A stretch of DNA of 64,000 nucleotides. Source: Micavibrio_B sp964399985 (lineage in GTDB: Bacteria > Pseudomonadota > Alphaproteobacteria > Micavibrionales > Micavibrionaceae). The notes beneath the pieces are model-generated. The model searched no databases. It had not been told where the DNA came from and saw only the letters and a list, made by a program, of their open reading frames with translations. The stretch covers positions 558,001-622,000 of the forward strand of contig CAYNRY010000001.1 of assembly GCA_964399985.1 (NCBI GenBank), given 5' to 3'. The position numbers and the translations under genes are program-made. Position 1 is the stretch's first letter. Each line of letters begins with the position of its first letter. Positions 27,069 to 34,277 of this stretch are shown piece by piece.

Positions 27069-28275
27069 TGGTTTTATCCTTCACATGTGAAATTATCTTC
27101 TGCACAAGACGGCTTGCAACTTCCTGTTTGGAAATGCGCGGCCAGACTTCATGATTTGCAGAGGACACCAGTATAACTTCATTCTCATCCGTGCCAAAAA
27201 CCGGATTCGACTTTTCCCCAACCTGATTGGCAATAATCCAGTCGCAAGCCTTTGATTTTAGCTTTTTGACGGCGTTTTCGAGGGTTTCTTCGGTTTCGGC
27301 AGCAAAGCCGATGACCAGTTCGGGTCTTTTGGTATGGCTAGATAAGGCTTTCAAAATATCCGGATTTTCGGTGAGATGGATCGTCGGCGCTTCACCGCCA
27401 CCTCTCTTTTTCATTTTATGCTCGGACGCGTTTTCGACTTTCCAATCTGCAACCGCCGCCGTGCAAATGGCGATATCTACGGGCAGGGAGGTCATCGCCT
27501 GTTCATGCATCTGATCGGCGGTTTCGATCTGGATGAAAGAAACATTCTTTGGCTGTTTTAAATTTGTCGGCCCGCTGATCAACGTTACCTCGGCACCTTG
27601 GTCAGCCAATTCCTGCGCAATGGCATAGCCTTGCTTGCCGGATGATCGATTGCCGATAAAGCGCACGGGATCGATTGGCTCGTAAGTGGGGCCGGCAGTC
27701 ACGACTGCTTTCAAGCCCGCAAGCGGTTTTATGCTGAAATAATTTTTGATCGCGGCAAGAATATTTTCGGGTTCGACCATGCGGCCCATGCCGAATTCCT
27801 TGCACGCCATTTCGCCTTCGACAGGGCCTATGAAATCCACGCCGCGTTTTTCGAGTGTACGGATATTCGCTTGCGTCGCTTCGTTGCTCCACATCATATG
27901 GTTCATTGCAGGCGCCATCAGGATTTTTTTATTCGCGGCGAGAAGGGCGGTCGATGCTAAATCTTCGGCAAAGCCTTGCGCCAGTTTTGCAATCGTATTG
28001 GCGCTGGCTGGCGCTACGACAATCAAATCAGCTTCACGCGACAGGCGGATATGACCCATCTCGCTTTCATCTTTGAGAGAGAATAAATCCATATAGACGG
28101 GGTTTTCCGAGAGGGCGGAAACGCTTAAAGGTGTGACGAATTGCGCGCCGCCGGATGTCAGAATAGTCACAATATTCGCACCTGCCTTACGCAGCAGGCG
28201 GATCAGCTCAAGCGATTTATAGGCCGCAATGCCGCCGGATATCACGAGCAGAATATTCTTGCCTTGCACGTCCAT
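27031..28275 (-). CDS. coaBC: Bifunctional phosphopantothenoylcysteine decarboxylase/ligase
   Basis: A 414-residue protein. The CoaC half has the FMN-binding ISGGIAAYKSLELIRLL start, the His in HIRLSREAD and the PAMNHMMW segment. The CoaB half follows at TAGPTYEPIDPVRFIGNRSSGKQG. Together they convert 4'-phosphopantothenate and cysteine to 4'-phosphopantetheine in CoA synthesis. It is the first gene of the coaBC-dut-mutS group. Confidence 0.96.
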   Translation of the reverse strand: MDVQGKNILLVISGGIAAYKSLELIRLLRKAGANIVTILTSGGAQFVTPLSVSALSENPVYMDLFSLKDESEMGHIRLSREADLIVVAPASANTIAKLAQGFAEDLASTALLAANKKILMAPAMNHMMWSNEATQANIRTLEKRGVDFIGPVEGEMACKEFGMGRMVEPENILAAIKNYFSIKPLAGLKAVVTAGPTYEPIDPVRFIGNRSSGKQGYAIAQELADQGAEVTLISGPTNLKQPKNVSFIQIETADQMHEQAMTSLPVDIAICTAAVADWKVENASEHKMKKRGGGEAPTIHLTENPDILKALSSHTKRPELVIGFAAETEETLENAVKKLKSKACDWIIANQVGEKSNPVFGTDENEVILVSSANHEVWPRISKQEVASRLVQKIISHVKDKTSEQSSRKTNAGN

Positions 28276-28285
28276 ATTATCTCCA

Positions 28286-28319
28286 AAAGAAAAGGCCCCG
28301 TACTTCTAGCACAGGGCCT
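28286..28319 (-). terminator. Rho-independent terminator after the Ala-rich gene
   Basis: On the minus strand AGGCCCTGTGC-TAGAA-GTACGGGGCCT forms an 11-bp stem with two G-T pairs, followed by a T-rich tract. It sits between the alanine-rich gene (ends 28345) and coaBC (starts 28275). Confidence 0.82.
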
Positions 28320-28344
28320 CATCCAAAATCAAAGTCAGTAGCTA

Positions 28345-28803
28345 TTATTGAGCGGATGGCTCAGTTGTAGCAGGAGCTGTTTCTGTAGTTGCTGGAACAG
28401 CTGGAGTTGCAGTCGTTGCTTCAGCAGCGCCTTCAGCGGCTTTTGCAGCGTCAGAAGCAGCTTCAGCAGAAGCGGCAGCGTCTGTTGCGGAAGCAGCAGC
28501 GTCAGAAGCTTTTTCAGCGGCGTCTGTTGCGCCTTGCTCTGTTGCAGAAGCAGCAGCATCGGAAGCGGCTTCAGCGGCGTCAGAAGCAGAAGCGGCAGCG
28601 TCAGACGCAGCTTCGGAAGCTGTTTGAGCAGCATCAGTTGCTGTTTCAGGAGCGATCGGAGCTTCTGTCGTTGTCATTTCTGTGCCAGCAGCAGGAGAAA
28701 CGCCATTTGCGTCTACAGCTGTGTTTTTGCTGTTCATGATGCCGAAAGCTGCGAGAGCAACGACAACTGCGGCTGCAATGATAGTCAGGGTTGTTTTGTT
28801 CAT
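28345..28803 (-). CDS. Membrane-anchored alanine-rich repeat protein
   Basis: A 152-residue protein with an N-terminal hydrophobic segment (LTIIAAAVVVALAAFGI). A long low-complexity region follows, built from SDAAASA/ASDAAEA units of Ala, Ser, Asp and Glu. It is likely one long amphipathic helix facing the periplasm. A Pro/Thr/Ala tail ends the protein. The start at 28803 is chosen for AAGGA eight bases upstream; the frame is open to 28854. It is bounded by its own terminator. No family was recognised; function is unknown. The DNA repeat also generates long spurious antisense frames. Confidence 0.72.
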   Translation of the reverse strand: MNKTTLTIIAAAVVVALAAFGIMNSKNTAVDANGVSPAAGTEMTTTEAPIAPETATDAAQTASEAASDAAASASDAAEAASDAAASATEQGATDAAEKASDAAASATDAAASAEAASDAAKAAEGAAEATTATPAVPATTETAPATTEPSAQ

Positions 28804-28963
28804 AAAGGACATCCTTTTTAAAATTTTAAAACTATTACCGCTCGGCGTTTCCAAAAGAATTACCTAGGTCCGGATTAAATGGAGGGATTCCACTGAATAT
28901 TCAAGGTATTTTTTGCATAACGGGGAAATTATCCACTTCGGCAAGGCGGTAAGTCATTGATAT

Positions 28964-29713
28964 CTATAATCTCCATGCCTCATGGATCGCAACCGTGCCA
29001 AATGTCAGGTTAGTATATTTGGCAGAATCGAAGCCTGCATCCAAAAGTCGCTGTTTCAAATCTTCCTGTTTCGGAAAGGCGCGGATGCTTTCGACGAGGT
29101 ATTGGTAGCTTTGCTCGTCCTTGGCTACCAGTTTGCCCATTTTAGGAATAAGGCCAAAGGAAAAAGCGTCATAGGCCTTGGATAGGGTCGGTTCCGTTAC
29201 ATGGGAAAACTCAAGGCAAAAGAAACGTCCGCCCGGTTTCAGGATACGGTAAGCTTCTTTCAGCGCGTCATCAATTAATGTGACGTTACGCAGGCCGAAG
29301 GCGATGGTATAGACATCGAAGCTTTGGTCCTCGAACGGCATGTCCGCGGCATTGGCGACTTTCCATTCCAGATTGCGTACCATTGCCTTGTTGATACTGC
29401 GCTCGCGCCCGACTTTGAGCATGGAGGCATTGATATCGGAAACGGTGATGGGGGCATTGCCGCCTGTAGCTTTCCAGATACGGAAGGCGATATCGCCTGT
29501 TCCGCCTGCCACGTCGAGATAGCGCAGGTTTTCCTGTGGCCTGATTTCGCGGATAAAGCGATCTTTCCACAGGCGGTGGAGGCCGCCCGACATCAGGTCG
29601 TTCATCAGGTCGTATTTTGATGCGACGCTGTCGAAAACCCCCAAAACCTTTTGGGTTTTCTCTTGTGCGTCCACTTTTTGTCTGCCAAACCAGTTTTGCT
29701 CGGGATTGCGCAT
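28964..29713 (-). CDS. ubiE: Ubiquinone/menaquinone C-methyltransferase UbiE
   Basis: A 249-residue SAM methyltransferase of the UbiE/COQ5 family. The N-terminus has VFDSVASKYDLMNDLMSGGLHRLWK, then motif I LDVAGGTGDIAFR, and later the diagnostic ITIAFGLRNVT-like segment and RILKPGGRFFCLEFS. It methylates the benzoquinol ring in ubiquinone synthesis. An AGGAG lies upstream of the ATG. It is divergent from murJ with only 33 bp between them. Confidence 0.95.
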   Translation of the reverse strand: MRNPEQNWFGRQKVDAQEKTQKVLGVFDSVASKYDLMNDLMSGGLHRLWKDRFIREIRPQENLRYLDVAGGTGDIAFRIWKATGGNAPITVSDINASMLKVGRERSINKAMVRNLEWKVANAADMPFEDQSFDVYTIAFGLRNVTLIDDALKEAYRILKPGGRFFCLEFSHVTEPTLSKAYDAFSFGLIPKMGKLVAKDEQSYQYLVESIRAFPKQEDLKQRLLDAGFDSAKYTNLTFGTVAIHEAWRL

Positions 29714-29746
29714 AATGTGTATCTCCTAGGCCTTAGGGATTAGCAT

Positions 29747-31354
29747 ATGAAACTTTTAAAAGCCATGGCAACCGTTGCCGGATTTTCCATGATCAGCCGC
29801 GTTAGCGGCATGGTCCGGGATATCATGATGGCGGGTTTCATGGGGGCGGGACCGCTCTCCGATGCTTTTTTCGTTGCCCTGAAACTCCCGAACATGTTTC
29901 GCCGGATTACGGCGGAAGGGGCGTTCACGGTTTCTTTTGTGCCGCTTTATTCCAAGACCATAGAGATTGAAGGCGAACAGGCGGCGGGCGAGTTTGCCGG
30001 AAAAACCTTCTCGATGATGGCGCTCATCCTCAGCTTATTTTCGATTGTCATGATGATTTTCATGCCGTGGGTCATCAAGTTGATTGCGCCAGGTTTTGAA
30101 GTCGGCGAGGAGCGGTTTCAGCCCGCTGTCGATATGACGCAAATCACATTCCCGTATTTGCTTTTGATGTCGCTCACAGCCTTGTTCGGCGGGATGTTAA
30201 ACGTACACCATAAATTCGGCCCTTTTGCCGCCGCGCCTATCTTCTTCAATATATGTGCCATTAGCGCCATTCTGGTCGGGCATTATTTCTTTGCCGATCC
30301 GGCGAGCGCCATTCCTTATGCCATGGCGTGGGGCGTGACGCTCTCCGGTTTTATCCAGCTTTGGATGATGATCCATTATGTGCGCAAATATAAAATCTCT
30401 TATTCATGGCAAGGCTTTGTTTGGGATGAAAAGATCAAGAAGATCTTTAAACTCATGGGGCCGGGCTTTGTCGGCTCCGGAATCTTGCAGATCAATATTT
30501 TTATCGATACGTTATTCGCGTCGTTGCTGCCCATCGGCGCGATTTCGTATTTGTATTATGCAGATCGACTGCAGCAATTGCCGCTCGGAATCATTGGCCT
30601 TGCCGTCGGCGCGGCTATTTTGCCGATGCTGTCACGCTCCATCGCTTCGGGGAATGTTCAACAGAGCCGGGAGCTTTTTAACCGCTCGCTGGAATACACT
30701 TATATTATCGCACTGCCTGCCGCCGTTGCCTTGCTTATTATTCCTATTCCAATCGTTGCCCTCATTTTAGAACGCGGAGCCTTTACCCAAGTCGATACGG
30801 TTACAACATCTTATGTCGTGATGGGCTATGCCGTGGGTTTACCGGCTTACATCGCTGGGAAAGTATTCGCTTCGATCTTCTGGGCGCAGGGCGATACGAT
30901 GACGCCGGTTAAAATCTCGATCGCCAATTCTCTTTTGAATACGGTGCTTTGCTTTGCCTTTATCAAGTTCACGCCGATGGGTATTGCGGGTATCGCCTTG
31001 GCGACAGGTCTGTCTGGCTGGCTGCAATTAATTCTTTATAGCCGGAAACTAAAAGGCATCGAAATCGCGGCTTATGATGAGCAATTTAAACAAGCCTTTC
31101 CTCAAATTTGTTTTTCCGCTTGCGCGATGGCGGTCGTTTTGGCAGGATTGGGTTATGCACTTCAGGATTACTTCCATAGCCACACGCTGGCAAAGCTTCT
31201 CACGGTGGCCGCGCTCATAAGCGCTGGCGGACTCACCTATATCGGTGCCATCTGGTATTTCGGTATCGTTAAAATCAAAGACATCAAAGAATTACTGAAT
31301 AGAAAAAGGCTAAAAGATGAAACGAATCCTATCGGGAATGCAGCCGACGAATAG
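29747..31354 (+). CDS. murJ: Lipid II flippase MurJ
   Basis: A 535-residue polytopic MATE/MVF-type membrane protein. The family start ATVAGFSMISRVSGMVRDI is followed by GPLSDAFFVALKLPNMFRRI and many hydrophobic segments (about 14 expected). It translocates lipid II across the inner membrane for peptidoglycan synthesis. Its last 38 bp overlap the start of trpS. Confidence 0.95.
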   Translation: MKLLKAMATVAGFSMISRVSGMVRDIMMAGFMGAGPLSDAFFVALKLPNMFRRITAEGAFTVSFVPLYSKTIEIEGEQAAGEFAGKTFSMMALILSLFSIVMMIFMPWVIKLIAPGFEVGEERFQPAVDMTQITFPYLLLMSLTALFGGMLNVHHKFGPFAAAPIFFNICAISAILVGHYFFADPASAIPYAMAWGVTLSGFIQLWMMIHYVRKYKISYSWQGFVWDEKIKKIFKLMGPGFVGSGILQINIFIDTLFASLLPIGAISYLYYADRLQQLPLGIIGLAVGAAILPMLSRSIASGNVQQSRELFNRSLEYTYIIALPAAVALLIIPIPIVALILERGAFTQVDTVTTSYVVMGYAVGLPAYIAGKVFASIFWAQGDTMTPVKISIANSLLNTVLCFAFIKFTPMGIAGIALATGLSGWLQLILYSRKLKGIEIAAYDEQFKQAFPQICFSACAMAVVLAGLGYALQDYFHSHTLAKLLTVAALISAGGLTYIGAIWYFGIVKIKDIKELLNRKRLKDETNPIGNAADE

Positions 31355-32321
31355 GCTACAATTGGGCAATTACCTTGGGGCTTTGCGCAACTGGGTCAAT
31401 TTGCAGCATGAAGGCTATGAGTGCCTTTACACGATTGTCGATCTGCATGCGATTACGATGCCATATGATAAAGATGCGTTGGCGAATGCGACGCGTGAAG
31501 TCGCGGCAGCTTATATCGCAGCGGGCGTCGATCCAAATAAGTCAGCAATATTTGCACAAAGCTCTCTGGCCGATCATCACTGTCATTTGATGTGGCTCTT
31601 GGCCACGATGACGCAAATGGGCAAGCTGGACCGCATGACGCAGTTTAAAGATAAGGCCGGAAAGAATGCAGAAAAAGCAGGGCTTGGCCTTTATGCTTAT
31701 CCGGTTCTGATGGCGGCGGATATTTTGCTGTATAAAGCAACCCATGTTCCGGTCGGTGAAGATCAGAAGCAGCATCTGGAACTGGCACGCGAAATCGCAG
31801 GCACGTTCAATCACCGTTACGGCGAGAATTTCTTTCCAGCTCCTGAGCCGCAAATATTAGGCGAGGCAACACGGGTCATGTCGCTTCGTGACGGAACGCA
31901 GAAAATGAGCAAGTCCGCCGAAAGCGATATGTCGCGGATCAATTTGACGGATGATGCTGATACGATTGCCGATAAGATCAAACGCGCCAAGACGGATCCG
32001 CTGCCATTGCCAGATACGGTAGAAGGCCTGAAAGATCGTCCGGAAGCCAATAACCTGATTACGATCTATGCTGCTTTGTCGAACAAGACGAAAGCGGAGA
32101 TCGTCGCAGAATTTGCGGGACAGCAATTCTCGCAATTCAAACCGAAAATGGCAGAGCTTTGCGTCGAAAAACTAACGCCGATGACGGCAAGAATGCGCGA
32201 GCTGATGAGCGATGTTACGGAGATTGACAAAATTCTGACTAAAGGCGCAGAAAAAGCCCGTTCGATTGCCGATCCGGTGATGGCAGATGTGACGAAGTTG
32301 ATGGGTTTTTGGCGCGGCTAG
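31317..32321 (+). CDS. trpS: Tryptophanyl-tRNA synthetase
   Basis: A 334-residue class I synthetase. The HIGH-like motif lies in SGMQPTNRLQLGNYLGALRNW and KMSKS in GTQKMSKSAESD. It charges tRNA-Trp. It overlaps the murJ 3' end in another frame, so murJ and trpS form a coupled pair. Confidence 0.97.
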   Translation: MKRILSGMQPTNRLQLGNYLGALRNWVNLQHEGYECLYTIVDLHAITMPYDKDALANATREVAAAYIAAGVDPNKSAIFAQSSLADHHCHLMWLLATMTQMGKLDRMTQFKDKAGKNAEKAGLGLYAYPVLMAADILLYKATHVPVGEDQKQHLELAREIAGTFNHRYGENFFPAPEPQILGEATRVMSLRDGTQKMSKSAESDMSRINLTDDADTIADKIKRAKTDPLPLPDTVEGLKDRPEANNLITIYAALSNKTKAEIVAEFAGQQFSQFKPKMAELCVEKLTPMTARMRELMSDVTEIDKILTKGAEKARSIADPVMADVTKLMGFWRG

Positions 32322-32325
32322 CTAA

Positions 32326-32550
32326 TTAGCGTCTGCCTGGCCCTTTATCAAAGGCGCCGCCTTTTGCCCATGGATTAAAAAATGGGTCGTCTTTAAAAGG
32401 ATTGCCAGTTTTGTTTGCTAAAGGGCCTCTGCCAAATGTAGCACTTAATGTGTCTCTTCTTGCCGCATCAGCTCCAACTCTATCGATATGTCTTGAAACT
32501 TGCGGCGTTCTGTCATGAACAGAAAACCCTGACCATTTATCGCGTGCCAT
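32326..32550 (-). CDS. Small hypothetical protein (74 aa)
   Basis: A basic, Gly-rich protein of 74 residues: ARDKWSGFSVHDRTPQVSRH near the start and a C-terminal DPFFNPWAKGGAFDKGPGRR. There is no signal peptide or membrane segment. It is supported as a real gene by AAGGAG seven bases before the ATG and by its clean fit against the trpS stop (4 bp away). No family was recognised. Confidence 0.55.
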   Translation of the reverse strand: MARDKWSGFSVHDRTPQVSRHIDRVGADAARRDTLSATFGRGPLANKTGNPFKDDPFFNPWAKGGAFDKGPGRR

Positions 32551-32928
32551 ATAAAAACTCCTTACGTTATGTAATTTGTAAAATAGGTTTTATTATTTGT
32601 CAAATTTACCAAGCACAACAACTAGGCCGAGGGATATAATCTTCTTTAAGAAAGGTGAGATTTCTCCACTCGCCTTTGGCTCGGTCGAAATGACGAAGTA
32701 GGAACAGACTTTGCTTTCTCTTAAATTTTAACCTTTAACTAGTTTGAACGTCATTCTAACTACTTTGAACGTCGCGTTTTTATGTGGGGTATCCCTCTAT
32801 TTGCAACCCTGCGAAGGTGGGGCGATTTGCTGGTCCCCGCCGGATGCTCCTTGGGGATGGCCGAAAAACGGCGTGGCTTTTCACGATGAAGCCCAACGCT
32901 TAAAGCATGACGCGCTTTATTTGAAATT
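32551..32928. other. Non-coding interval with degenerate repeat remnants
   Basis: 378 bases without a convincing gene. It holds the ribosome-binding region of the small protein (left end) and a decayed half-copy of the 69-bp palindromic repeat (about 32655-32695). It also has two near-identical 16-bp direct repeats around 32738-32775 (AACTAGTTTGAACGTC and AACTACTTTGAACGTC). A TTG-initiated 68-codon plus-strand frame here has no ribosome-binding site and runs into the hydrolase gene. Confidence 0.5.
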
Positions 32929-33774
32929 TCAAGTTTTTTGCAGCCAGTGATCGATTAAGGCAATTTGACTATCCGGATATAATGATGGGACATGGCCCGC
33001 ATCTTCGATAGTGACGAAATCCATGACCGCGCCATTTTTACGATTTCGCATTTTATCTGCGATGGAGGATGGAAATAAGAGTGATAATTCTCCGCGAATG
33101 GCGAGAACGGGCTGTTCTATTTTGTCCCAGTCTTTCCACATATCTGTATGACCAAGCGGCTGGCTTTTGAATTCCTGCGCAATCCCGGGATCGAAGCTTC
33201 TGGTATAGCGCCCATCCGGCAATTTCTTCATCGAGCTCTCGGCGAAATAAGCCCATTCATCTTCGGTCATCGGGCCGCGATAAAAGGGCGTGCCGATGGA
33301 TTGTTTCATCGCGCCGATGACGCCGCCCAAAGTTTCAAAAATCGGGGCGAGGGTTAAATAGCCTGAAATGAAATCGAGCTGGTCCTGCGGCACTTCGGGT
33401 CCGACATCGACCAAAACAAGTTTTGAAATGCGGGATTTATCTTTACCTGCCATCAAAATACCGAGCAAGCCGCCCATGGAAACGCCGAGCCAGATGCAGG
33501 ATTTTATATTTATGTGATCGAGAAAATTTTCGAGATCGGGAATATAGCGGTCGAAAGTATATTGATCCGGCGTAATCCAGTCGCTTTTGCCGCGCCCCGG
33601 CATATCGATGGCAAGGACGCGAAATCCCAGTTTGGCAAAATATTCGCCGACGAATTTAAAATCCTGCGAATTGCCGGTCAGGCCATGTACGCATACCAAG
33701 GAGGGACCGTTATCCGGTCCCCATTGGCGGTAGAAAATATTAGATCCGCTGGAAATGAAGCCGAGTTCTTTCAT
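32929..33774 (-). CDS. Alpha/beta hydrolase
   Basis: A 281-residue hydrolase with oxyanion-hole VCVHGLTGNSQDF, nucleophile elbow LGVSMGGLLG (Ser), and a late catalytic His in EDAGHVPSLYPD. The VLAIDMPGRGKSDW segment is typical of the family. It lacks a signal peptide. The substrate is unknown. It is 21 bp downstream of a small hypothetical gene on the same strand. Confidence 0.88.
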   Translation of the reverse strand: MKELGFISSGSNIFYRQWGPDNGPSLVCVHGLTGNSQDFKFVGEYFAKLGFRVLAIDMPGRGKSDWITPDQYTFDRYIPDLENFLDHINIKSCIWLGVSMGGLLGILMAGKDKSRISKLVLVDVGPEVPQDQLDFISGYLTLAPIFETLGGVIGAMKQSIGTPFYRGPMTEDEWAYFAESSMKKLPDGRYTRSFDPGIAQEFKSQPLGHTDMWKDWDKIEQPVLAIRGELSLLFPSSIADKMRNRKNGAVMDFVTIEDAGHVPSLYPDSQIALIDHWLQKT

Positions 33775-33795
33775 GAAGAACAGATTAGCTTTAAT

Positions 33796-34155
33796 TTACG
33801 CGTTGGCAAACTCCAGTGTTGGAATGCTCTTCCACAAATGGTCAAAAGACCCACGGCTGTTGATATTGGTGATTCTGTCCAGATCTTGTTGAGCGCTAGG
33901 CAAGTCACTTAAGGATGACACAAGAACACCGGATTCTTGTAAAGCATGGGTTCGGCCATTTGTACTTTTCATAGCTTGCAGCAAACTATCAAGCTGGTCA
34001 GCAGGCACAGCATATACATTAACTTTACATCCCGGAAAAGTTGCTTTTAGCTCTGAAGCCAGAGTGAAAGCGTCAGTAGGGCTATGTGACGTTTTAAATT
34101 GGTCGAATCCTGTTTGTCCGGCTTTTTTTTCGATTAAATATGCTGCTGTTGTCAT
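33796..34155 (-). CDS. Hypothetical protein (119 aa)
   Basis: A soluble protein of 119 residues (TAAYLIEKKAGQTGFDQF near the start) with no membrane segment and no recognised motif. GAGGAG lies seven bases before the ATG, supporting expression. It precedes the alpha/beta hydrolase by 21 bp and is probably co-transcribed with it. Confidence 0.6.
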   Translation of the reverse strand: MTTAAYLIEKKAGQTGFDQFKTSHSPTDAFTLASELKATFPGCKVNVYAVPADQLDSLLQAMKSTNGRTHALQESGVLVSSLSDLPSAQQDLDRITNINSRGSFDHLWKSIPTLEFANA

Positions 34156-34244
34156 GAATTCTCCTCGTGAATACTAAGAATATTCGATTTGAATTCATAA
34201 CTTGTTAAAATTAGATCAAATTTTAGATAATTTGGATCAAAGTA

Positions 34245-34270
34245 AAATTGCCCTGATAACAGGGCAATTT
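34245..34270 (-). terminator. Rho-independent terminator of secA
   Basis: On the minus strand AAATTGCCCTG-TTAT-CAGGGCAATTT is a perfect 11-bp stem ending in T residues. It starts 7 bp after the secA stop codon. Confidence 0.9.
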
Positions 34271-34277
34271 GAAGCGC

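Noticed and set aside
28335..28867. Long plus-strand and alternate-frame reading frames across the Ala-rich gene
   Set aside because: Products are pure Leu/Gln or Ser/Cys low complexity, created by the repeat; the minus-strand frame has the signal anchor and ribosome-binding site.
32744..32950. TTG-initiated 68-codon plus-strand frame
   Set aside because: No ribosome-binding site, lies over direct repeats and runs antisense into the alpha/beta hydrolase.
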